Below the pieces are notes generated by a model. It saw only the letters and a list, made by a program, of their open reading frames with translations, did not search any database and was not told the DNA's origin. Below, piece after piece: positions 1-12,689 of a DNA stretch of 64,000 bases; positions within the stretch are counted from its first letter, which is position 1; every line of letters begins with the position of its first letter. Source of the stretch: Toxoplasma gondii ME49 (lineage: Eukaryota; Apicomplexa; Conoidasida; Eucoccidiorida; Sarcocystidae); NCBI RefSeq assembly GCF_000006565.2, contig NC_031476.1, positions 3,744,458 through 3,808,457 on the forward strand, read 5' to 3'. A program made the position numbers and the translations under genes.

Positions 1-1653
1 TCCAGACGCTGTATATGTCCTTTGTTTTATTGGCTGCATGCAGCAGGGACTTGGGCGTTGAGGCATGTGCCGGGTCTTCGAACGCTCTGTGTTTCTTTTC
101 TCTCCCTTCTCTGACACCGCCACTCTCCGAGCGCCTTCCTGGCTCACGCGTTTTCGCTTCTCGTTCTCTCTTGGGTCGTCATCTCTTGCTGGCGTCTCTG
201 CACTTCGTTCCGTCTGCCGTCTCTTTTTCGATCTCAACAACGTCCCCCGCGACAGTCTTCCCTCCGTTCGCTCGCCCGGTTCCCTCTCTGCCGTGACTGA
301 AGTTTCTCTGAATCGCTTCTCTCCCGGATGGCCGCTTCTCGTTGTGCCCTCTGTTGCCCGCTTCGCTGTCTCTCGGCGTTTTCCTACGCCTGCGGATGAC
401 TGTCTAGACCGCGCTGGTTGCTGGCTCTCTCTCCGTTCCTTAGGACGAAAGGAGGAGAGATCCCACCGACTTCCCGGCGTCGCGGCGGCGAGGCGAAGGC
501 AACGGCGAAGAGCCGCTCAGCGTTGTCGCCTGTCAAAGAAGAAGGCGAAAAGCGAGAGACTGCAGACTTCGTGGACTTGGCTGGGGAAGGCTGGAAAGAT
601 GCATGCGTAAGTCCCGCGGCTGCGGACGGGGAAGCAGTGCTGGGAAACAGAATGGCGAAAAGCAGACCTGTGCAGAAAACGAAGGCTCGTTGCGGGCGAT
701 GCAGATGGTGCCGGCGCCTTTCGGCGATCCAACGACGGTTCTGACGAGTGGAAGGATAAATGAAAGGCGTTGGGCGGTTTCGATCGTCGGAGGTCCCCCG
801 TGGTGTTCAAGTCGCAGGCGAAGGAAACGGCCGTCGAGGGCCGAGGGTCGGCGCACTGACGAGACAGAAACGCTTTCACGAAAAAAAAAGGAACTCGTCT
901 GTGAGACCGCGCATGCATATCGATGAAGTCACGCGCAGGGTGCCTGCACAGAGAGGACAGAAGGCACAGCGAGTGGGCGAGCGAAGTCGCGGAGATTGCC
1001 CTCGCATGTCCACAGAGGGACGAAACGGTTGGCAGACCGGCAAACGGAACACCGAAGGAACATGGGAGAGGTGAAGAGGAAGATCAAGAGGAAACATGAG
1101 AGAGAAGAAGACGACGAACAAGAGAGAAAGAGCGAGAAAGACAAGAGAAGAAATGGAGGGAGACCGCGGACGAGGAAAAAAGAGAGATGGGATGCCAGAC
1201 TGGCCGAGATGTTGAGAGAGATATCGAAGCGCAGCTGCGCGAACTGGAATCCAAGAGAGACAAAGCGTAGGATGACGAGAGGCAAACAACGAGAGACAGA
1301 GAGACATTTCGAACGAAAGGCCAAGCGCTGCGCGCGAGCACCTGCTGCGCTTGTCCACCTTGTGCTAGTTGAGGCTGTTTGTTTGTCTGCTCGCGATGCG
1401 TCTATTTCTGCCTCAGATTGTAACTCTTCGACCAAGAGGCGAGACGACGGAAGAGCGAAAGGAGAGAAAGAAAGCAGTCAAGGAGGCACAACGGATGGCG
1501 CGCGTTGTGAAAAAACAGTACAAACAGTTACACAAAGTACGAGCGTCTCACTCCAGTCTCCGCCTACTCTACGCCCGATACACAAAGACGTCCTGTGTCC
1601 TTACTATCCACTCCCCAATGCAAATATACGCCTCTGTATCTTTATTCACATGC

Positions 1654-1784
1654 ATATATATATATATATATATATGAGACGGCGTCTCCCCCATATCCGT
1701 TTCTCTGTGACCTTCGGTACACTTAGTTGTACATATGTGCACATATATATTTATATATGCATATATATATATATATATATATGA

Positions 1785-1816
<32 letters not shown>

Positions 1817-1834
1817 GAATACATATATGTATGT
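1654..1834. repeat. (TA)n microsatellite cluster
   Basis: Two long alternating TA runs (1654-1675 and about 1741-1820) are joined by a short unique stretch and edged by ATGTATG/TATATGC words. The same composite recurs through the window, mainly in introns and intergenic DNA. Confidence 0.9.
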
Positions 1835-3320
1835 ATATGAGTGTTTGCTCGTGTCTTTGAGGAGGTAGAGAAACATGTGATTTGAAGGTGTGCCGATTTT
1901 TATGCAGGACGAAGAGAAGAAGTTGGCGGACCGAGCTGCTACGTCGAACGCGTATGATGTGAGAGAAGGCGTTCGCTGCGTGCGTCTGTGACGACGAGTT
2001 GTTCTTTCTCTTTTTTGCCTCCTGAGCGTTTGCATCGTCTGCATCTCGACCGGGCGCCTCGTGCCTTCGAAGGCAAAGCAGAGTCTCTGTTCTTCTCTCT
2101 CGCGGCGTTGTGTGTTTCGCCCTGTGCATGTCTGCTTCTGAAACCTGGCAACCTCTTTTCGCTTTACATTTCCATTCACGCAAGCTGGGCAATGTCCCCT
2201 TCCCGTTCAAAAGAGTCCTGTTGCTGAGACGCGGTTGCCTCGCTGCCAAGCATTCCTTCTTTCCTGGATTAACTCACACTTCACAGGCTTTTTGCTCTCG
2301 CGGTTGAAAGTGACAACCTGCCGTTCTCAGTTCGTTTCTCAAACAACTCGCGGACTGTCTAGCACAACCTCTCAATGAACGATCTTCGCGATTTCTCTGA
2401 CGCTCCGACATCCAGATGGATTTGCCTCCTGCGGGCCTCAGCCTTGAGCTCTGAAGCACAAGCGTGGAGCTTCGCCGTCCAACGGAGGGGGATGGTCATG
2501 GAAAGAACGGAATCTTCAACTGTCTGGTTGCGACAAATTCGCAAAAAGATGGAAACGCGACAAAGCGCTGAGGCGCCTTGGCCCGTGCGTCGAACGTCGC
2601 CGTCGGGGTGCCGCCTCTCGACACAAAATTCCACGAAAAAAAGTTCGCTGTCTCCACCGCGTTGTCGCCGCCCTCTCCGGAAGGCCACCGTTTTAACCAT
2701 GCTTACACAAAACGCTACTCTGCCGGCAAACGTTCATCGAATGACCATGCTTCCTTTGTGGTGTGCATCTCGCCTTTCTCTCTTTTCTCTCTTTCTCTCT
2801 CGGTTCCACGATTTGCCCTTTAGCTCTCGCCTCATTTCTGCCGTGGTCTCTCTCCTGGGGCACCCGTCTCCTTTCCCTCCTCTCGCTCCATGCTCTTCTT
2901 CGCCTTGTTCTCCTCTCTCGTCCTGTTCTCCCTCTTGGTCTCCCGTTCCTTCTCGCGCTTGTTGTCCTACTTGTTCTCTCTCTTGTTCTCCCTGTCTCTT
3001 TCCTTCTGGCTCTCTCAGTAAGCTATCTGCGGTGCCTACGGAACGCTTGACGAGGCCTTCGCTGTTCTAAGTTACTCCCCACTGTAGCGCGCGAAAGCAG
3101 CGAGCGAGGCGCAGAGGCTGCCACTGTGCTCGACTCACCAGAGCGGAAAGAGTTCAGAGAGGAGAAAGATTGAAAAGAAAAAACTTTCCGTCTCCCTAAA
3201 GGACCGAGCGCGGTCCGCGGCGCGTCATGCCCCTCACGCTATTCAGAGTCGCACCTCGTTACAAAACAAGACAAGTCACGCTGTCCAGCCTCTCGTACAC
3301 ACGGCCATACATATTCACAA

Positions 3321-3377
3321 GTATATATATATATATACATATATAAAAGTATATAATATATATATATATATATATAT
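3321..3377. repeat. (TA)n microsatellite
   Basis: Nearly pure TATATA interrupted by CATATATAAAAG. It lies just downstream of the stop codon of the minus-strand CID gene, so it probably falls in or beyond its 3' UTR. Confidence 0.9.
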
Positions 3378-3570
3378 CTACAGATGCATATAGGTGGATG
3401 CAGGATCGAGAACCGAAGAAGAGGCAAGGTGGAATGTCCACGTTTTTGTTCGTGTACGCTGTGCAAGTGTGTTTGATAATTCTTCCACATTTTGTCTTTT
3501 CGCACCCCTCTGCGTCCGGGCGTCCACCGCGCCTGTGAATTCCTCGGGGTCGCCGTTCCCTGCCCGTCCT

Positions 3571-4329
3571 TCACGAAGCAATTTCTTGCTCTGCGCTCCC
3601 CCCTCCCGAGGAAGAGACAGAGGAGGCAGGCGGCTCTGAATTCTCGGAAGGCCCCCGAGGCAAAACTGCTGACGAAAGCGAAGAAGGCGACGAAGCGGAA
3701 GAAGAGGAAGGAGACGTCGAAGAGGGCGCAGTGGATGGTTGACCACCGACGCCTTTGGAGGCTTGCTGACGAAGCGTAGTGTGAAGCGCGCGATCGACAA
3801 TTGTCTTCACTTCTCGGCAACGAACATGGCGAGCAAGGACGGCCTCCATGCGGGATTCGACTGTCTCCGCCAAACTCGCGAGTCGCTCCTGAACGCCATG
3901 TGAAGAAGCCATGTGACTCCATCGTGAACAACCCAACCAGCTCGACTCAGACTACTGTGTCTCACCCATCCCAGTTCTTCGTCGCCTCCTCACTGACCGA
4001 CGAACGCTCACCTCCATCGCTTCACCTCGAGCTCCCTCTCCTTCGTCATCTAGGAATCTGCATCGGCATCGCCTTGTCTAGCTCTGTTTGCACCTTTCAA
4101 CCTTTCCCTCTCCACTGATGAGCCTCTGCGTCTCTGTCTCTATACGCTTCCCGCCTGGCATTCGATACATCGTTCAGGCTGTTATCACTCGGCGTAAATA
4201 TACATCGTACAGAACTATAGGATAGACACGTAAAGATAAAGATACATAGTGTAGTATAACTGCAGAGATACGCACAGGTAACTTCAGAACGTTCTCACTT
4301 CCACATGGCACCCCCACATGCTATATGCG

Positions 4330-4364
<35 letters not shown>

Positions 4365-4365
4365 G

Positions 4366-4408
<43 letters not shown>

Positions 4409-6520
4409 GAGTGCATGCGCGGTGTTCACCCGCATACACGCATGTAGATGTGTGTATAGAGAGAAAGAGGAAATGGTGAAACTACATATTGAACAGGCAA
4501 ATTATGAACGTATCTCCGGCGAAAACCTGACTTCCCGTCTGCTCACTTGTAGATCGATTCTCTGATTCCACTCGAGTTCCAAGAGAACTCGTAGCTTCGC
4601 GCGGGTGGCTGCGCTGTGCGCGAGAAGGCGTTTTTGAGCAGCCTCTTCATTTTCTCGCTCGAGGTCCAACACCGCCGTCGCCTCGTCTTCCGGAAGCACT
4701 CCGCATTTGGAGAACTTGACGCGCTTCTGTCTCTGCTGCTCTTCCAGAAGTTTCTTCTCTCGCGTCAGCTGCGCAAGCTGCTGCTCCTGTTTTAGCCTGA
4801 AACGGAGCGCCACGAAGAGGAAGAAGATGAGAGAAAAAACATGTCTGTCTGAGCGAGAACGCGCGCAAGGAGAAACGACCAGAAACCGTCCGCCTGAGCG
4901 CGCCCAGGAACGCCGAAACGCTGTGACGTGGAAGCGTAGAAATTCTTTTGAATCTCCAAGGAAACAGTGTCTGGAATCTCACAGTTGAACGAAGCAACGA
5001 ACACTCAAACATACGATAACTGAAGCTCACGCAAATCCTTCACAGGCGTCTGAGATGTTTTCTTTCCTCTGACGCTCTGACGCTTTGCGTTGAGGAGCCT
5101 GGCACTCTGACTGAGAAGAGACAGGAGAGAACAGTACTCTTCTGTTGCCTTGCGTGATATCAATGTGCAACTCTGCCTCGACAAAAAAGGAACTGCACTT
5201 TGCCGTTTTTGCCGCTCCTCGCCATTCGTCATGATGCGACATCTTTCCAGGTTTTTCCGGCTCTCCACCGCGCTCTGCCTCTCCTCTCTCGTCTCCTTCT
5301 TGTCACGGTTGCCCTCGTTCTCTCACATCCGCGTTTCACTCTTTCGATCGCCTTTGCCTCCTCCGGCGAACGTCGAGCCGAGCCGTCCAGCCTGCGAGCA
5401 TCGAACTGCTGCGCTGGAAAAGGCTGACTGTCCCTACGTCGCTTGCTCACCTCGCGAGGCCTTTGTCTGCAATGGCGGACTGAACGGCGCGAATCGCCTC
5501 GAGAGCCTCCTTGACTGCGCCTCTGAAACGCGTCTCTCCCATTTCTTCCGGAAACAGAGCGTCGACGTACGCTGCGACGGCTGCGTCGTTTTTGGAGGGA
5601 AACTGCAGACTGAAGCTGTCGATGGCCGCAGGCAGACAAGGCGCCGAGGAAGCTGTAGCTACACCTGGAGGCGCGAACGCACTCGCGCCTCCCGCAGCGG
5701 CGGAGGGCGCGTGAGGAGAAGCAAAGGCGGGCAGACCGGAAGTCGGCGGAGAAGACGCAGAAGTCCTGCTCTCGAGCGGAGACAGTTTGAGCGTCTCCGG
5801 GGAGACAGGTGGAAGAGAGACACTCGGAGCGCCCTGGAGGAGAGCGAGGAAAGCTGCGCAGATAGCGTCTCCATTCTCGTTGTTTCCAAAGACTCGCCGA
5901 ACCTTCAAGATCTTGAAAACGCGGGAACTCGCGTCGAGAATCCCCGCATGGCGTTGCGCCACCTCGACGCAGAAGGCGCGAAGCGGCGCCAGCGCGAGTT
6001 GGAGGAGACACAGGCACCGGCGACTTGCGCTCTTCTGCAGTGCGTCGTTCAGAACGTAGAGGAGAAAGAGAAGCTTCTCGCTGTCGCTCTGGGCTTTGAA
6101 CGCGTCCATCCAGGCGCCGAGGAGGCAGTGCACCACTGGGTAATTCCCTCGGAACAGCAGCGCGTCGCTTGCAGCCACGATGCTCTCCATCGAACCTGTC
6201 AAGGCTTCCAGAGACACCCGAAACTGAGCAACCAAGCGACGGTCTTCCTCACTCAAACTCTCCAGAGAAACACAGGCAGGCAGCAGCGACAGATGCGCAG
6301 CAGACAGCGAACAAGATGCCAGCAGAGGCTGAGACGAAGAAGCGGGAGGCTGAGACGAAGAAGCGGGAGGCAGAGACGAAGAAGAAGGAGGCAGAGACGA
6401 AGAAGAAGGAGGCAGAGACGAAGAAGAAGGAGGCGAAGCGCAAGCAGGCGAGAGGACGTATCCACTCTCTTGCGAGGGGGACGCATGAGCAGAGGAGACA
6501 CTCATGTTTTCGACGAACAT
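3571..6520 (-). CDS. CID (RNA Pol II CTD-interacting domain) protein, RPRD/Rtt103-like, three exons
   Basis: Exons on the minus strand are 6520-5451, 4796-4547 and 3951-3571. The joins are GAG|GTGAGC..CAG|G (phase 2) and CAA|GTGAGC..TAG|TCTGAG (phase 0), giving about 566 residues and a TGA stop at 3571. Residues 1-90 are a low-complexity Ser/Pro leader with a SSSSLPP repeat. Residues about 92-230 match the all-helical CID/VHS-like fold: the core [15 protein letters not shown] corresponds to the family's LLYLANDVIQNS, and [11 protein letters not shown] corresponds to the KIWEERGVF helix. A Pro/Ser/Ala linker follows, then a charged coiled coil encoded by exon 2 and a low-complexity Ser tail. 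Known CID proteins bind phosphorylated Pol II CTD in the nucleus during elongation, termination or 3' processing, so I infer that role. RPRD, Rtt103 and SCAF types cannot be separated here; no RRM is seen. The start is the first ATG of the frame; a second ATG lies five codons on. Confidence 0.8.
4325..4407. repeat. (TA)n/(TATG)n tract in intron 2 of the CID gene
   Basis: Long alternating TA with interspersed GTATATATATATGTATA. It lies inside the 3952-4546 intron of the minus-strand CID gene. Confidence 0.9.
6329..6433 (-). repeat. 21-bp imperfect tandem repeat (about 5 units), coding
   Basis: On the + strand the unit is roughly GGAGGCAGAGACGAAGAAGAA, in about five copies that alternate between an AAGAAGCGG and an AAGAAGAAG ending. 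On the minus strand it encodes the seven-residue repeat SSSSLPP / SSSQPPA in the N-terminal leader of the CID protein. The unit is a multiple of three, so copy number can vary without a frameshift. Confidence 0.85.
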
Positions 6521-8020
6521 TGTTCTCGGGGAAGAACTCGAGTACAGAGAGAAAAAAGCCTGCGTGGGCGACGAGAGCAGAGAAGGCAGGCCGAAGAAGA
6601 GAGAAGGGCAGAGATCGGAGAGAGGAGAACAGAGAGAGAAGAACAGAGAGAGAAGAACAGAGAGAGAAGCGCAGAGAGAAGAGGAGAAGAAGAACAACGG
6701 AGAAAAGAAAGAGGAGGGAAGAAAAGGAAGAAACAGATGCAGACAGAGCGGGCCAGGAGCGGTCTTGGCGTTGCGGTGGAAGTCCAACAAAGAAGAGAGA
6801 CCCCAGAGAGTTTTAGAGAGAGAAATGCCTCAGAAAAAAAAGAGAGGAGAGAAAGGCGTCGCAGCTGACAGGGGTGTGCAGATGAGACAGGCCAGAACAG
6901 CACCAGCTGAGCAGTGAAGGAGAGGGCGGGGAGAGAAAGAAAAAGTCCTTCCAAGAAGGAGATTCTGAAGGATGCAGAAAGCGAATTGCCCTGCAAAAAA
7001 AGTCTGTCGAGAGACGCTGGAGTTCCAGCACAAGAGTTCACTCGAGTGATTTACGACAGCCGCAGCGAGAAAAGAAGAACGCGTAACACTCAGCCGCGCC
7101 CAGCTCGTGAGGAAGAAAAGAAGAAAGAGAAGAAGAAAGAGAAGAAGAGGAGAAGAAGAAGAGAACAAGAAAGAGAAACAGGAAGAGAGAAAGGAAGAGA
7201 GAAAGGAAGAGGGAATGCCGATAAATAGAGGACAGAGAAAGCCTAGAGTCCAAGACTTCCCCAGAGAGAGTCGAGGGAGAGAAGACAGAAAAACGTTTAG
7301 GTCTTCGTATACGAGCAAAGAAGGTTCTAGAAGAAAGAGACAGCGCAGAGAAAGCGAAACGCCTCTCCTCTCTGTTCACTCCCAGTGGGGTGTGAGCATA
7401 AAAGCCATCCCCACGGTATACATTCAGGATACCTTTCATGTTTCTTTTCTCACGACTTGTTCCTTTTTTTTCGTTTTTCAATTTCGAAAGCAAGCTTTTT
7501 TGTTGTTTTTCTCTCCCTTGAGAGTTGAGGGGCTCTAGTCCTTCCCTCTTTCTGGGGGGGGGCGAGGCGTCGAGCGACGAAGCGCTGTCTCTCCTCCGCT
7601 CGCGGCTGCGGGGAGAGGAGAAGGAACTCAAAGAGAACTGAAAGAGTCCGAGAACTGTATTTTTTGCCGCAGATGTCAAAAGGCGTTTGACTGCCTTTTC
7701 GTGACGACCATCTGGCAAGCCTTGAGTCTCTGTTTTTTTCCGTTAAAACTCGCTGAGGAGGAACTCGAAGCTCCTCGAATTTCTTCCGCACCTTGTCAAC
7801 CGCGCTCTCCCGTCCCTACCGGCGGTGATGTTCGTTTCTCCTTGCTGGCGGATCTTTGTTTGCTTCTTTCCGTCCAAAAACGCTTCTCGCGTCTTCTTCT
7901 CGTCCTTGGAACGCCAGCAGAGAAGCAGGAGAGTCGCGTGGAAACAGGCGCGGACAGAGAGAGCGACCGAGCAGAAAATGGATTTCCTGTTGTGAAGGAG
8001 TCTCTGTCCTCTTCTCCCCG
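6521..8020. other. Divergent 5' flank between CID and RNA Pol III genes
   Basis: The 1.5 kb between two divergently transcribed genes must hold both promoters and 5' UTRs. Positions 6560-7250 are almost entirely purine on the + strand (AGAGAGAAGAACAGAG-type repeats). From about 7440 to 8020 the + strand becomes pyrimidine-rich approaching the polymerase start. I see no TATA box or other element I can name. Open frames across the purine tract are compositional. Confidence 0.5.
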
Positions 8021-9262
8021 ATGGAGAGTCGCTGTTCTCCGTCTGTCGAGATGACTGGGAAGAAGCGAGTCTCTCCGGCGCCTGCGGCCGTCGTCTCGGG
8101 TGAGGTTGACCCTCTTGCCTCCCTCTCGCCTCGCCTCGGAGGTCTGAAGAACTGGAGAGACACGACGCAAAACGAGAGCGAGAAGACGTCTGGTGATGCC
8201 TCCGCCTCTTCTCCCTCTTCGTCGACGAGGCTGAGGTTTCCCTACGGCGCGAGCGTTCCTTCCGACCGAAGAATCCCCTACTGTCGCCCACCTGGGGGTC
8301 GTTCCTCTGCGAGCTCGCGGCCTTCTTCGTCGCCTTCTGCCGCTCCTTCTGCCGTTCCTTCTGCCGTTCCTCCGGCGTCCCCAGCTTCTCTGGAGACGCG
8401 CGAGGAGGGCGGCCGCGCGAAGAAGAGCGTTCGATTTGCCTCCGTTCCGAAGAAGAGCGCCGATTCTTCTTCTTCTTGTAATGCGACTGTGGCAGATCCT
8501 TACGCGTCGGGGAAGCCTGTCTGCACTGTGCCGGACAAATGGCGCTTGCTTCCGGCCTTCTTCGCGGCGAAGGGACTGGTGCACCAACACATTGAGTCGT
8601 ACAATTTCTTCGTGGACACTGAGCTGCAGAACATTCTCCGCGCGCCTTCCAATCGGCTCGTGAAGAGCGACGTCGACCCGTCGTTCTTCATCGAGTTCCT
8701 CAACATCTCCGTCGGAACGCCGCGCTACGAGGAAGGCATGATTCTGCAGAGACTCACACCGCGGATTTGCCGCACCCGCGAAATCACCTACGCGGCGCCG
8801 GTCTTCGTCGACGCGGAGTACAGCAAAGGCGACGAAATCATCCGCAGAAAGCATGTGGAAATCGGCTCGATCCCCGTCATGCTCCGAAGCCGCGTCTGCG
8901 TCCTCCACGGCAAGGATCCTCAAACCTTGCAGAGACTCGGCGAGTGCCCTTTCGACCCTGGCGGCTACTTCATCGTCAAGGGCACAGAAAAGGTGAGCCT
9001 GAAGCCAGGCCTCGGTCCGCGCGAAGAAACGCTGAACGCAAATCAACAGACAACAATCCCAGTGCTCTCCCCCCTCGAGACCTACGAGCGCAGCCTCGTA
9101 CACACCGAAAAACTCACATCGAAATATCACAAAAAAACGAGGGCCATACAAAAATATATGTACCCTAGGTGAGGGTGCAACCAGACGTGAGGGTAGAGAC
9201 ACAGACACATATTTACCGGGATTCGTAGATTCATCCATTCATGCATGTATACATGCATATAT

Positions 9263-9299
<37 letters not shown>

Positions 9300-12200
9300 T
9301 GTGTGTAACCATGAACGAATGGCTGCTTTTTTGTGTATGTGTCTCTTTGTGTGAATGTCGCGGTTTCCGTGGACTGTTGTGGCTGTCTTTGTGGTGGAGT
9401 TCGTTTTCCAAATTGCGATTGCTTCACAAATGCACTTGTGGGGTACGTGGTAGATCTGCTTGGGCAGGAGTCTCACCTCGCAAGCAGGCGTCTGCAGAAG
9501 CCTTTTTTCACTGCTTCCTCGTCCTGTTTCGCGACTTTCTCTCCAGGTTTTGCTGATGCAAGAGCAACTCTCGAAGAACCGAATCATCGTGGAGGTAAGG
9601 CGAGAATCGCGTCTATGTCTCACCAGGCATTTCTTCTCTCTCGCGCGTGTCTTCCCGTGGGTTCCTCCTCGTCGCTTGTCACCTGGGAAGGCGCATCTGT
9701 CCGCTTTTTCTGGCGCTTGCGATTTTTTTCCTTGCAATCCTCCTCCGGCGTTCCCTCGAGTAGACGCGTGCAGCTGGTCTTCAGACGCGCTTCCTGTTTC
9801 CTTCTCGCTGCACCAGTCGAGCCTTCCTCCTTCTCCTCGCAACTGCGCGTCCGCTCGTCTCCACCTTCGAGGACAAACACAGCGAGTTCTGTTTCTCCCT
9901 GGGACTTCCGCGCGATTTTGCTTTCCAAATTACGCAGATTCAGCCCACACACATCATCACGTAGATACATCAAAATGTGTATGTCTCTTCAAACATAAAA
10001 TTATATATATATATATATATATACATGTATAGGTATGCTTATATGCATATATGTGAAGGTATCTGTGTCTGTGATCAGGACGGTGTTTGTGTCGGCAGAG
10101 TCGCACCTTGGTTCCTTTTTTTTGAGACACAACGTGGAGCACGGCGTTTGTGCGCGGCGACTGGTTTTTGCGTTTCGTCTCGACGTCGCATGGACCTTTT
10201 ATTTCGCTCTGTTTTTTGCGTTTCGTCTCCACGGTGCTCAGACGGACATGAAGCACAACGTCTGTGCGACGGTGACGTCGGCGACGGCAGAGTCGAAGTC
10301 GCGGACGGCCGTGGTCCTGAAGAACAACAAGTTGTATTTGCGGCACAACTCGTTTCTGGACGACTTGCCTGCATGCATTGTACTACGCGCGATGGGGACG
10401 GAGACGGACCAGGAAATCATGCAGATGATTGGCGCTGGCGGGGCGCTCGCAGATGTGACGGGGAACACCGCGCAGGAGGCGGTTTCGCTCTCGCTGCAGG
10501 ACTGCCATACAGAAAATGTCCTGACTCAGCAGCAGGCGCTGTTGTGGGTCGGTTCGCGGATTCGGCCCAAGATGCAGGCGAAGGGATTTTTCACTCCGGT
10601 CGCGCGCGGCGCGCTGCTGTCCGAGCGCGGCGGCGCAGGCCGGAGCGCGAAGTCTGTGGTTGACGAGGCAGTGGACGTTCTGCACCGCGTAGTTCTGTCG
10701 CACATCGAGACGACGGGGAGCGACTTCCGCGCAAAGACGAGGTTTTTGTGTTTGATGATTCGTCGTGTGCTCGACGCGGCGAGCGACCCGTCGCTGATGG
10801 ACGACAAAGACTACTACGGAAACAAGCGCCTGGAGCTCGCCGGGCAGCTGCTCTCGCTGCTCTTTGAAGATCTGTTCAAGCGGTTCTGCACCCATGTGAA
10901 GAAGCAAGCGGACTACGCCCTCAGCCGGTACCACCAGGCGCGAGGCGGTGCAGGCGGCCTCGGATCGAGGAAGGACGAGGTGCCGTACCCCGACTGCTTC
11001 CGGAATCTGCCGACAGACATCATCACGCGCGGCATGCAGACGGCTCTGAGCACGGGGAACTGGACGATCAAGCGGTTTCGCATGGAACGCTCGGGCGTCT
11101 CGCAGGTCCTCTCGCGTCTGTCCTACATCGCAACTCTCGGGATGATGACGCGGATCAACTCGCAGTTCGAGAAAGGTCGCAAAGTCTCCGGACCGCGAGC
11201 GCTGCAGCCTTCGCAGTGGGGCATGCTCTGTCCCTGCGACACACCTGAGGGCGAGTCCTGCGGCTTGGTGAAGAACCTCGCGCTGGTGACTCACGTGACG
11301 ACGGACGAAGACCCAACGCCGATCTCGTCTCTCGCCTTCTGCCTCGGAGTCGAAGACGCCGACGCCATCAGCGGCGAGGAACTCCACGACCGCGGAACGT
11401 ACCTGGTCATGCTCAACGGCGCGCTTCTCGGCGTCCACCGACGACCTCGCCAGCTGATGAAGAACATTCGCTTGCTGCGGAGACACGGCGAAGTCGGCGA
11501 GTTCGTCTCCGTCCATGTGAACGAAGCGCACAAGACAGTGTACATCGCCTCCGACGGCGGGAGACTCTGTCGGCCGCTGATCGTCGTGGACTCCGGTCGT
11601 CCGCGACTCTTGCCGACGCACATGGCCCAGCTCGAGAACGGCGAGATGTGTTTCATGGACCTTTTGAGGAGCAGCATTCTCGAGTGGATCGACGTTAACG
11701 AGGAAAACAACTTGCTCATCGCCCTCAGAGAGGAAGACATCACTGCAGAGACGACACACCTCGAAATCGACCCGCTGACGCTCCTCGGCGTCGTCGCCGG
11801 CCTCATCGCGTTCCCAAACCACAACCAGAGTCCGCGAAACACATACCAGTGCGCCATGGGCAAGCAGGCGATGGGCGCGATCGCCTACAATCAATTCAAC
11901 AGATGCGACACCCTCCTCTACCTCCTCGTGTACCCACAAAAACCGCTCTGCAAATCCAGAACTCTCGACCTGGTCCACTTCGAACAGCTCCCGGCAGGTG
12001 CGGCCTAAACCCAACTCCAAGAGGGACTTCTTCACATCAAATCGAACATCTCGCAAAGATGTCACTCCGTCCACAGGACCATTGTCACTCTCTCTCGCCA
12101 TGTCACATCCGCACATATGTTGAGATACACACGTCCATGCATGTGTAGGTCCACATGCGAATCTGTAGGTGTCAATGTGTTTAAATGTGCTTTGTTTTGA

Positions 12201-12651
12201 TATACATATGCATTCATATATGTATCCATATACATATATATATATATATACATATATATATGTATATATTTATTTATTTATATAAATATATATATATATA
12301 TATCTGTGTACAGATATGCATATTTATGTCAGTGGTGAAGACGGTCGAGGTGGTTGTGGGTCCTGTTTGGTCTTTTTTTGGGAGAGCGAGACAAGGAATG
12401 CATCATACGGCGAAGCAGCTGTGACACTTGGTTTTTGGACGTTCGGGAGAAAGGCCTTCTTTCTCGCTTTTCGAAACGCGACCAGTGCAACTTGCTGCAT
12501 CTACACCCGGAGGATCTGCATGCGACTCAAGAGGGAGCACACCGTCACAGACAGTTGTCCATATATCTGTGTGTCTCTTTATGCGTACTTGTGTCGACCT
12601 ATCTGTGTATATTAAGGTGTACATATCCGGCATGCATCTATTTGTGTACAT

Positions 12652-12689
<38 letters not shown>

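Larger units (their letters stand above)
1..3570. other. No supportable gene; strand-asymmetric intergenic DNA
   Basis: I see no conserved protein here on either strand. Positions about 60-430 are pyrimidine-rich (CT) on the + strand, about 1060-1500 are purine-rich (GA/AG), and 2760-3060 is again CT-rich. The open frames over these stretches translate to Ser/Leu/Phe- or Arg/Lys/Glu-rich sequence that simply reflects composition. (TA)n tracts lie at 1654-1834 and 3321-3377. The 3' end may hold the 3' UTR of the minus-strand CID gene. An unrecognised UTR or non-conserved exon cannot be excluded. Confidence 0.5.

Noticed and set aside
996..1784. Plus-strand 262-codon Arg/Glu/Lys-rich frame running into a TA tract
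   Set aside because: Purine-rich composition explains it, and its end encodes IYIYIYI from the microsatellite.
4305..4565. Frames containing repeated Tyr-Ile (IYIYIY), here and at many other sites
   Set aside because: Direct translation of (TA)n microsatellites, not membrane proteins.
5150..6868. Plus-strand open frame of 572 codons rich in Arg/Glu/Lys
   Set aside because: Antisense to the CID exon; its Arg/Glu composition is the complement of the Ser/Pro leader and the purine tract.
7796..9238. Minus-strand open frame of 480 codons over RPC2 exon 1
   Set aside because: Antisense to a conserved coding exon, and it continues into intron sequence including a TA tract.
10383..12116. Long minus-strand open frame (577 codons) opposite RPC2 exon 3
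   Set aside because: It is the shadow of a conserved, GC-rich exon. The plus strand carries the family motifs and phase-consistent splice sites; the antisense product has no recognisable features.
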